A stretch of DNA of 64,000 nucleotides from Antedon mediterranea (lineage: Eukaryota; Echinodermata; Crinoidea; Comatulida; Antedonidae), in the NCBI RefSeq assembly GCF_964355755.1, contig NC_092672.1, positions 33,848,501 through 33,912,500 on the forward strand. Reading direction: 5' to 3'. The notes beneath the pieces were generated by a model. That model saw only the letters and a list, made by a program, of their open reading frames with translations, was not told the DNA's origin and did no database searches. A program made the position numbers and the translations under genes. Each line of letters starts with the position of its first letter. Position 1 is the stretch's first letter. Shown in pieces: positions 54,945 through 64,000 of the stretch.

Positions 54945-57394
54945 AAACTAGTTTTCTAAAGCTTTACGATGATGTCTTATCACTTACCATATTTGGGAAC
55001 ATCACTCCTTTTTGTCAAACTAGTTTGATAGTGTACACATATACTGTACAATGTTACTGTGTCCATATTGGGCATTTTTGTATGTGACAGAGAGACTGTG
55101 TAAACAGAGCTTTAGGTTGTGAACGAAATGCTTATAAGGAATATTCCCGCTGTGTAGTATAGTTAGATATTAATACCACCTCACATACGTTTGTATCTCT
55201 CTTATTGTCCTTTTTATGATGTTAAATATTATTTTTTACAAGCGTCACCACTTGGAATTTTTATTTTTACCAATAAGTCGAAACGCCGTCTAGAAGTTCC
55301 GAAATTACTATACATTTGTTGTGTTTTAGGTTTCTTCGATCAACATCAAACGATTGACACATGGGGTGGACATAACGCATCGTATTTAGAATTGAATTCA
55401 AACCATTATTTACTTGTGGTTGATTATCGTGAGCCACAAAGTGTTGTCAACTCAACAGTGTATAAATGGAATTTTACCAATAACCAATTTGTAGAGTATG
55501 TTAAGATACCAGTTCATGGGGCAAAGAGTGGTAAACTATTCTCAATGGATGGTGTGTTGTACGCGGCAATAGCAAACTATTTCACAACGACGAATGACTA
55601 CACAATTAAATCTCACCTTTGGAAACTAAAACAAAGTAAGTGAAATACAATTTCATAAACGTATATTGTTCTTCACTGAACACAAAATGAACGAACAACA
55701 TCCAAAGTGAGGAAAAGTAGAACGTTTTGACCCTATTTTGGCAAACTAACATGAATCGAAGATGGCGTATAATGTTTAAAGTTTATATAAACATTTTTTC
55801 AGTCATTGTGATACCTCATGCAGTAGGAAAATGTGTATATCGAACAACCGTACAAACTCTGAGTGAGTGTCGATGATGAGAATTGACCGAGCGTGTCGCA
55901 GTATATAATAGCTGTTTTTGTCTCTAGTGCAGGGACTAGAGTCGTGCATGTTCCGCTTTGCGCATTAAACGTCTGACTAAAAAAGCCTGCTCTACTGTTG
56001 CTCCCCTTAGGTGGTGTTACTGAACTAGTACAATCACTCGATGAATCGGATGTAGGATCATGTGGAATCGACACATTCACAAATGACGGAGATACTTACC
56101 TAGTAGTTGTCAATAGATTGGATTGTGCACAGAATACAATTGTGTATTGGTGGGACAAGTCGTCTGAATTTAAAATTCGTCAACGTATTCCTGTGGACCA
56201 CTGCCCATCAAGATCTACCATTTTCAAAGTATGTATATAATTATTTTGACTGTAAATCAGACAAATCGACAAAACACGGCTGCATTATTTTGTTTCCTAT
56301 AAGGTTAAGGCAGAAACCATGCCGTGAATAATGAATGAGAATAATTATTTTCCATGATAAAGGTGACCTATTTCCCAAATATAACTGAACCTACCCTCTA
56401 AATAATCTCTCTTAAACTATTAAATTGACATCTAACCAAGGGCTCTTAGTTCCTTAGACTTTTTAAAGTCGATAACGTATAGAACATATTTTTCTGTTAG
56501 CTTGGTCGTAATGATAATATTAGGGACTTTAAACACGATGGTTAAGAGAGAACGACGAATATCCTGTGTTCGCTAGAGAACGTAAAATCGTATACAGTCA
56601 ACATAGCCGTTTTATTAGTTACGAACCCTTCGCGAAGAGGACGACCGGCAGTATTTCTCTCTCTCCCCTGTCTCGTGGCGCGAGGCCCTTCTGAATCGCT
56701 CGGCTCTGACAGGTGATACAGCATAGGTCTAACCTCGCTTTTAAAACAGCCATTTTAACCCAATAAAAATTTCATTAAACAATTAAATTAAAAGTTAAAA
56801 TATTATTTGGAGTTTTGAAAATTCCACGTTTAAGTGTAATTTGAACTGTATGTATAGGTTATACATGTTTTCTAGTGGTTCTCCGTAAACGGGAAAATCG
56901 CAACTTCTAGTTCTCAAAAAGTTAAATACGACGGAATTTCAGACTAAGCTCCACCCACTTTGTTAAAGCTCATGCATACATTATTGAGCACCGTCCTATG
57001 GCTTCCCGTCGTGTTTCGTAAAGTCGCTATTGTTTTTACGGGTTGGCGGAGAAGTTTTTATGGTAATAACCACGACCAGAATGAAGTGGGATACAAGTGA
57101 TAATAATAATAATATCTATACTTCGTCATCGCCAATATTTAAGCTTGAGGGCACTATGTTCGTAACATACGGAGCCATGACGTCACATGTATGTAACGAT
57201 ATAACATTTTTTAAGCGAGATGGGGAGTACTTTTTGAGTCAGTCGAATCATCGAAATAATAATAATGGCATGGTCAATCCAAAGTTAAACATATACCAAT
57301 GGGTGTAGTTGTAGGCCCTTCTGTCATGCCTGTGACTTATTGATCTAAGTAAGGAAAACAGAAATTACTAAAAACGTTAATCTATTGTTATTTG

Positions 57395-57600
57395 AAACTT
57401 TTCAGCATTAGGCTTTTAATGAATTATTCAATAGTTAAAACTTTTCAGCATTAACCTATGTATAATTCCTTAGAAACTCTTCAGCCGATTATAATGAATA
57501 ATTCATTAGAAAATATTATTATTCGATGAATAATTCATAAGAAAATGTTCAGCGTTATCTAATGAATAATTTATTGTTAAATTTTTCATCATTTATTGTG
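57395..57600. repeat. Degenerate monomers of the 36-bp satellite downstream of F
   Basis: Four to five diverged units containing AACTTTTCAGCATTA and TAATGAATAATTCATTAGAAA. They occupy the place homologous to the large satellite downstream of C. Confidence 0.65.
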
Positions 57601-57689
57601 ATCTTATTGTTTTTCGATCCTTAACAAAACTATTAGGATTTTAGAATAACGACATGGTTATCGCAAGGACTAGATGCAACGCAAGTGAG

Positions 57690-58135
57690 TTGACCAATAA
57701 CATAATAAGCTATATTCGAATTGCTTGTGATTGATAAAATCACTAAAGCTTGGTTCTCACTACTATATACTCAAGCTTGGTTCCCACTACGTCAATACGT
57801 CGTAGCGTTAAGCTCTAGTGGGAATCACGCTTTACGTTGTACTTATATCCGATCTTTGCGTTGCTTTTCTAATGGTAATGTTTTTATTTAAACAACATGA
57901 ATAAACGCTATAAGCATAAGCTTTACAAATATCTGTATTTACATATCAAAATACATTACATTTTTTTTTAAGTTCATAATACTAATGTTAAGCTTAGTTT
58001 CCACTAGCGACATGACGCAGGAACGTAACGCAACGTAAGTGATTTGACCAATCACAAGCGATGGATTATTCGAACAGTGGCTTGTCATTGGTCAACTCGC
58101 TTACGTTGCGTTACGTGTAAACCAAGCCTTAGTGT
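57690..58135. repeat. Inverted-repeat family members (TTGGTTCCCACTA) downstream of F
   Basis: AGCTTGGTTCCCACTACGTC, the inverted TAGTGGGAATCACGCTTTACG, and another pair ACGCAACGTAAGTGATTTG and CTTACGTTGCGTTACGTG. Related to 49335-49506. Confidence 0.5.
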
Positions 58136-58639
58136 TAACCACTTTGCGACGTTACATTTCAGTTGTTATTGTTGTTAATTTCGGTCAGGACAGTTACTGC
58201 TCGTTTGTTATTTTAGTATTCATGTTCATAATTTTGAAGAATATCGAATTTTATTTTCAATATGCATAGTTAACAATGTAAAGTGTAGATAGATTAATAT
58301 AAAGCACTTCCTTATACAAGAAATTGAATCGTTTGTTAATGCATGAAATATGCTCCATTCAACGAATATAAACATCCATTATTTGTTTATAACACACCTA
58401 CTATGAAGTATTGTTAGAAACTGTAATTATCACAATTAATTATTAGATTTCACTGTAGCAGGTAGAACCACGAAAAACCTTACTCTATGTTAGAACTAAT
58501 AACCAGTCGCAAGTGATGAGTATTTTAACTAATCAAATGGCAAGAATACAAACTCAGTTGTGTTAAATGATGTTTATCTATTTCTTATACTTTGAGGCAC
58601 CATGATAAATGAGATGCATACCGTACATGTTCAAATCGA

Positions 58640-59400
58640 TATGTGCATTTTTAGTCGCGTGGACGCGACTCTGTAGTTCTCTATGTCGGTCGGTCGGTCT
58701 GTCTGTCTGTCTGTCTGTCTGTCGGCCTGTCTGTCTGTCGGTCTGTCTGTCGGTCTGGTATCACTATGCGTTTTATCGCTTTTCTGTACTTTTTTAACTG
58801 TTTTGATGTCAACATGTGGGCATTTACGTGAAATTGTGCACCTCCTATTGTGAATGACGTTAGAGTTGCGCAACGTGATTTACGCGCGATTTAACGATTT
58901 TCTCGTATTTAACATAGGTCAAAAACCAAATAACATTTTAAATTGAAACTTTGCAAAAGTTTAATTTATATCAGGCGCTAACTTTCTGTTGAAAAAAAAA
59001 TGTGTGTTTTACACAAAGTTACGCGCCCACGCGCATTTAAAATTAAAATGCGCAACTTTCTACGCGTTTCTTGTCATTTTGAGCATGTCAAAAATTCCCA
59101 TACGCGTGCAAATTTTTACGCGCGCGGTGCGCACGTAGCGTTAAATACATACTTTTTTCGCGTGATTTATGTTTTTGCAGCCTTTTCTAATCATTTTACC
59201 AACTTTTAAACAATTTCGACTTAAAATTACGTCATACGAGCACGTCGAATTGGATAATTTGCGCACGTTTTTGATGAAAAAGTTCAAAAATTCGTCAAAA
59301 TTATGCCTTTTTAGTCGCGTGGACGCGACTCTATAGTTCACTATGTCGGTCGGTCTGTCTGTCGGTCTGTCGGTCTGTCCGGTATCACTATGCATTGTAG
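58640..59400. repeat. Dispersed repeat pair with GTCT microsatellites
   Basis: AGTCGCGTGGACGCGACTCT, a short hairpin, occurs at 58652 and 59313, each followed by TATGTCGGTCGG and a GTCT/GTCG run. The intervening part is inverted relative to 7020-7600. A related end is at 40013-40060. Element class not recognised. No gene. Confidence 0.5.
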
Positions 59401-60471
59401 CACGCGACTTAATGGCTGTTGGCCTTGTTGTACGTCATTGTGATAGTCAAACAACAAATGCGCAGAGTATTTATATTATAATATCCTTTGTTTATAAAGC
59501 ACTTTATGATGTGAAACCTATCTAAGACCAGATCATACAGTAGAAACTGAGGGAAAAAACTACACACAACCCGAAGTATGGGGATACGCCCTTGTCGGTA
59601 ACCAGGGTTCGGTTTAAATTGAACCCTGGTGAGCACTTACCAGTTGTGGCTCGGTCATCTCGGACTCGAGCGTCTCCTACTCTAGTTAAGAAACTGAAAC
59701 TCATAAAGTGAATAGCTTTACTTTATTCTTAAGTTAGGGAAGACAGAAAGTCCCTGTCCCTGTTTACACTTATAAATATTGTAATTTGATTGATATGTGT
59801 TTCTTATGTATTTTTAACTAATTAATGTGCGCATGAGCTGAGAATATTTACCGTCCATCCGGTTCGGGGCGGATTTTTCAAGCGGGGAAACTGCCGAGGA
59901 TTGCCGAACTAAGCATTTGGAAGTTGCAAAAAAATTGGTTAAAAAAACCCCTTTTTTGTACAAATTTGCTGTTCTAATACAGACTAATGAATAAAGGAGG
60001 ATTAAAAGGTGTCCCAGCTCGAACGGCGTTATTATTGCGGTTTAGGAGGCGATAGAGGAACAAATTTTGGCTTAGTGCTATTATAATATAGAAATAAATA
60101 TATAGATGATTTCGTTGCTTCAGTTTTGGTAACTATAAAGATGTCAACAACCTCTGTATAGAGTATAGACATAGTAACATAGTATTGACATAACACAGAC
60201 AGCTTTAATTTGTTCACGGTAAATAAACGAATACATTTATTATATTATTATTATTATTATTGTTTTGCGCATTATTTATTGTTTATGGTATGTTGCGATG
60301 GTCACCATATGTTTTATGTTTATCTATCTTCATTATGAATATTATTAGATATTTATTATTTGTAGAAAAACAAAGAAACATAGTCTATAGCATGTACATT
60401 GAAAATAGGGTATTTGTTTTAATGGTCATAAAATAGAGGCATATTGTATAAAGGTTTGTGCAGTTTGTTGG
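59401..60471. other. Intergenic sequence upstream of copy G
   Basis: No gene supported. TTATGTTTATC and related words from about 60280 match 33940-34000 upstream of E. Confidence 0.5.
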
Positions 60472-60639
60472 TTAAGTTAGAGTAACGTCACAGTCACGAA
60501 AACGGTCAGTTTGTAACTAGATATACAGACGCTTGCTAAGTATAGTAAGTGTAAATTTGGCGTTTATTTAATGGTTTGTAAAGAAACACTGAAGTTTAAA
60601 GACAATTCGTGAAGAACTTTATGCCAAAAGGCACAAAAG
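60472..60639 (+). promoter_or_regulatory. Conserved proximal upstream region of copy G (E/G type)
   Basis: Shares GTCACAGTCACGAAAACGGTC, ACAGACGCTTGCTAAG and TTTAAAGACAATTCGTGAAG with copy E directly upstream of the start codon. Confidence 0.4.
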
Positions 60640-63600
60640 ATGTTCGAAATCAAGATATTTAAACTTGCAGTCTCGTGTATTGTTCTACTGCCGTTAACTA
60701 TTTGTTACGGGTTTGTGGAATGTGATATCAAGCCACCAGAAACGTCACCTTCTCACTTCTACGGACACCCTAACACAGCAATGTCAAAAGAACTTGGCAA
60801 ATACAAGGCAACGCAATACGAGTGTATGCAGCTTTGTCGAAAGGACGCACGTTGCCTAGCTTTTATGTACGCTGCTGATACGCAAGAGTGCGCGACGTTT
60901 GATCGGGATAGCGTCACTGGACCGGAACACATGGAGACGGTATCTGGTGTCTGGTTCTATGACATGCGACGAAAAAGAAAAGATTTTACTCGGGTAAGTT
61001 TAAAATGAAGTTCATATCATATCATATCATTTATTTCGCCAATATACAGAACAGTACAAAAAAAAACAATACAAAAGTAAGTCAATGAGGCCGGATAACC
61101 TAAAAGTTATAAATAATAATAAGTTTTATCTTTCTACATTTCAACCCCGGTTCCCAGTCCGAAAACAATTTACTAAAATGAATGAATGCCCAACCCCATG
61201 TTTTAAAATGTTGTAGTGCGGTTTATAATCTTTTCTTACGATTTCCTTGGGATGCTGATAAAGCATGTGAGGCAAAAATGTTAGAATGTGTTTATTGGTT
61301 ATAGAGTTATCTTGGGGCATGCCAGGCAAAGAGCAGATGCGTCAACGGAGGCTCGTGTGTCAATGACTGTTCAGAACTGGGATACACCTGTATATGTCCA
61401 ACATGTTTTTACGGGAAGTTTTGTGAAAACAGTAAGTACAGTATATAGTCTTCTCTTGCCTAAAGCTCTGTCTACACTAATATGGTAGTGATATACCCAA
61501 ATATGGTAGTGATATGATATCATAATGGCCATATATGGGCGTATCACATTTTTGTCGCATAAAGTTTGATAGTGTAGACACCAGAGTTTAAAACCCGTTT
61601 TCTACTAGTTGAATTTAGTCACGTGTATCAAATTATTTCGCAGAGAAATATCGCGCTCCCCTTTTCTAGCAGACACTTCTTTCCGCGTGAATAAACAGAA
61701 TACAGGCTTAAAATGGTCTTTCACCCTTGTTTTCATGACGCTCCACGCGGTTATGCACAAAACAGAAAATGGTGAATTTAGACTCTAGCAATCATCTTGT
61801 GTATTTAATTTACAGTTGATTATGCAGACCATTCTTATTTGGGCCGTGTATAATTTGAGCAGTGTTAAGCTGACACTTTAACTTGAATCTTTCAGAATTT
61901 ATCCATGACTATGAGTTTAAATCAAACATTGTTGGTATATCATCAGCAAGCAATACGGCGTTCACATACAAGAACAAACATTATCTTGTGATTGGAGGAT
62001 AGTAAGTATCTTGAACTTTGACAACAGCGATTAAAATAACAAGCAAAACAAAGACGAAAGCCACGCTTTTTTAAACTATCACTTGTATACTGTATAACCT
62101 ATAATATTGTCCTGCAAAGAAGATGAGAAATGGTTCTCGAAACTCAAGTTCAAGACTGTTCGGAATTTAATTAAATGCCTTGTTATACTACGTATGTTTG
62201 TCCGTAATTGTTGTGCTATAATATATGATTATAATTATTTTATTACGAAAAATCATTCAAAAGACTTGGTTCCCATTTGCGTCCAACACAAAGACGTAGG
62301 CGCAACGTAATTGATTTGACCAATCACAAGCGATAGATTGTTCGAACTGTCGTTTGCCATTGGTCACTAATAGGCTTACATTGCGTATACGTCCTTGCAT
62401 TATAAGTGAACGGTCTGGAAACATTTGGAGAAATTTTTGTTTACATTTCAGTGACGGTGCTTGTGGAACTCCAATAATATACAGATACAACAATACTAAT
62501 AAACTGTATGAACATTACCAAGATTTGACTAGAACAAGTGATGTACAAAAAGTTGAGAATTTTAAAATAAATGGACAACTCTATATTTTGCTTGTTGCAG
62601 ACAGCAGAATAGTTTACGTCTACAAATTTAACTCACATACAGGTAAGGGTACTCTACTTATTATTGCATATTGATTGATTGATATTGATTGATATTGATT
62701 GATATTGATTGATATTGATTGATATTGATTGATATTGATTGATATTGATTTATTGATTGATATTGATAGTGATTGATTGATGTTGATTTATTGATATTGA
62801 TTGATTTATATTGATTGATTTATAATGATTGATTGATATTGATTTATTAATTGATACTGATTGATATTGATTCATTGATATTGATTTCTTGATTTTTACT
62901 TGCTGTATGTTTTGCTCTCCAATCCATTTTTCGTTTTTCTGTCCAACTTATTCTGAAACATCCATCTTCCCACACTACTTTAATTTCTATTCTATAAAAA
63001 TATGTAATTTTATTTGTTTTAGGTTTTTTCGAACAACATCAAGCGATGGCAACACAAGGTGCATGTGATACATCGTATTTAGAATTGACTACAAATCATT
63101 ATTTACTTGTGACTAACGGAACATCATACGAAGTGAACTCAACGGTGTATAAATGGAATTTTACCAGTAACCTATTCGTGGAGTATGCTCAGCTACCAAG
63201 TCATGGGTCTCTGAGTGGTAAACTATTCTCAGTCGATGGTATAATGTACGCGGCAATAGCAAATGTAAATGGAACAGCATCAGCAGCTCCAGAGGTTTGG
63301 AAAATAAAAGAAAACTGTAAGTGATATAAAGTTGATAATTTTATTTCCTTTCAGTTACATTATAATATAATGTAGCTCGTTTGCTATGACCAAATATCTA
63401 GCTTGTCTCTAATTTGTGAATATTTGTATGTATAGCGGAAGGTGATGGTTAGTGGTGGTGCGCATTTGGTATACCAATTGACAATGTATGGATGCTCACG
63501 CGAGGCAAGGTATCATACATTATCAGTGAATAATGCTAATTTATCGATTCAGATACAGCATATTTTTTTTATAGTTAAAACCGATTTCCATAATCGTTTT

Positions 63601-63640
63601 GATGAATGGACTCAAGAAAATGTTGATACGTCATCAGTGG
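60640..63640 (+). CDS. Copy G: 5' part of a MAM-type PAN-EGF-EAR gene (runs off the window)
   Basis: Exons 60640-60993 (signal peptide, PAN/apple), 61305-61431 (EGF), 61896-62001, 62452-62642 and 63023-63316 (EAR blades 1-4), 63575-63640 (MAM N-terminal stub TDFHNRFDEWTQ). All are open and in phase, very close to E. The fourth exon has one extra Ile codon. The EGF has PTCFYG where E has PTDFYG, giving eight cysteines. Further MAM and EAR exons should follow beyond 64000; a damaged MAM second-half exon is visible at about 63917. Integrity cannot be judged. Confidence 0.8.
61010..61130 (-). mobile_element. LINE 3' tail fragment in intron 1 of copy G
   Basis: On the minus strand a short 3' UTR ends GCGAAATAAATGATATGATATG, an AATAAA followed by ATATG repeats, the form of a CR1/L2-type end. 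Intron 1 of E lacks it. Confidence 0.5.
61465..61580. repeat. MITE in intron 2 of copy G
   Basis: Counterpart of 34985-35100 in E, TCTGTCTACACTA to TAGTGTAGACA. Confidence 0.6.
62670..62890. repeat. GATTGATATT simple repeat in intron 4 of copy G
   Basis: More than 15 imperfect ATTGATTGAT units, longer than in E (36280-36420). Confidence 0.85.
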
Positions 63641-63774
63641 GTAAGTGCGTACAGGTTGAAAGAAATTGCATTACGATCCATCCATCATCCATCGCAGGGT
63701 TTGGTTTTAAAGAAACACTTCCTGTTTTGCTTCCGTTGAGAGCTAATCAATGTAATAAAAAAGGTTGATACAGT

Positions 63775-63838
63775 AAAGCTCTGTCTACACTATCAAACTG
63801 TTTTTGTCAAACTAGTTTATAGTGTAGACAGAGCTTAA
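63775..63838. repeat. Short palindromic MITE in copy G
   Basis: TAAAGCTCTGTCTACACTAT and ATAGTGTAGACAGAGCTTA with CAAACTG and CAAACTAG inside; a minimal form of the 34985-35100 family, inserted downstream of the sixth exon. Confidence 0.7.
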
Positions 63839-63916
63839 GATATTAGATTAAGTTTCAGCAAAATAATAAAAGCCATATAAGATAAATGCCAATGTTGTTT
63901 ATTTCTGTTTTATAGA

Positions 63917-64000
63917 GGATTATTAAGGTATGTTTACATACATTGAATCAGCATCTGTAAAAAAAGGAATGTCAGCCTCTATCATTTGGGTTTTGTATTT
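63917..64000 (+). pseudogene. Damaged second-half MAM exon of copy G (partial)
   Basis: After TTTTATAG the sequence GATTATTAAGG... ACATTGAATCAGC... GGAATGTCAGCC aligns with the MAM second-half exons (DYY-YIET, GMSAR) but has an insertion and stops in all three frames. It follows the MAM stub exon directly, with no first-half exon between. Confidence 0.5.

Larger units (their letters stand above)
50842..57308 (+). pseudogene. Copy F: MAM-less PAN-EGF-EAR gene, broken
   Basis: Exons by comparison with C: 50842-51192 (signal peptide, PAN), 52159-52285 (EGF), 52854-52898 plus 53663-53720 (third exon split by a LINE), 54257-54459, 55330-55635, 56011-56228 (EAR), 57042-57308 (last exon, open to TAG). 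Three lesions: a 764-bp LINE end inserted inside the third coding exon; TAA at 53701-53703 where C has TAT; and the last intron ends ACGG instead of ACAG, so the normal acceptor is gone. The other exons are open and match C closely, so decay is recent. The EAR exons could survive only in an aberrant transcript. Confidence 0.85.

Noticed and set aside
1-64000. CRISPR arrays, prokaryotic operons or phage genes
   Set aside because: Spliceosomal introns, LINEs and BEL elements show animal nuclear DNA. The tandem repeats lack the repeat-spacer pattern of CRISPR.

Overview
The window is animal nuclear DNA: AT-rich, with split genes whose introns begin mostly GTAAGT and end AG, two BEL/LINE classes of retrotransposon, several small inverted-repeat elements and minisatellites. 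The protein domains (PAN/apple, EGF, EAR/EPTP propeller, MAM) point to a metazoan, and I infer a marine invertebrate, possibly an echinoderm or relative. The species cannot be fixed from sequence alone.

The host content is one tandem array, all on the + strand, of a secreted multidomain family. I call the copies A to G. A (1-943) is the 3' end of a copy. B is 4273-14596 and broken. C is 24339-29062 and ends early. D (33848-33910) is a one-exon relic. E (34339-48286) has an open frame across 14 exons, 980 residues by exon arithmetic. F (50842-57308) is broken. G (60640 to the window edge) is the 5' part of a copy. The shared plan is signal peptide, PAN/apple, EGF, then about seven EAR repeats expected to form one seven-bladed beta-propeller. 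There are two subtypes. C and F have an uninterrupted propeller in 7 exons. A, B, E and probably G carry MAM modules, each made of two phase 1-1 exons, inserted in the phase-1 intron that cuts blade 4, so the propeller is split by up to three MAM domains. The subtypes alternate along the array. B joins a C/F-type promoter and start to an E/G-type body, as expected from unequal crossing-over inside exon 1.

Between and inside these genes lie mobile elements: a 7.3-kb BEL/Pao LTR element on the minus strand (15729-23066, with 5-bp target duplication, polypurine tract and rearranged internal region), three substantial LINEs (in introns of B and E) and a LINE 3' end that interrupts a coding exon of F, a Harbinger-like inverted-repeat element (5739-6666), and many small inverted-repeat elements shared at matching positions between paralogues. 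A 36-bp minisatellite of about 60 copies fills 29.9-32.1 kb downstream of C; a few degenerate monomers sit at the matching place downstream of F.

The genes do not form an operon. They are duplicated single genes, presumably producing related secreted adhesion or recognition proteins. No function for this family can be read from the sequence beyond the domain content.
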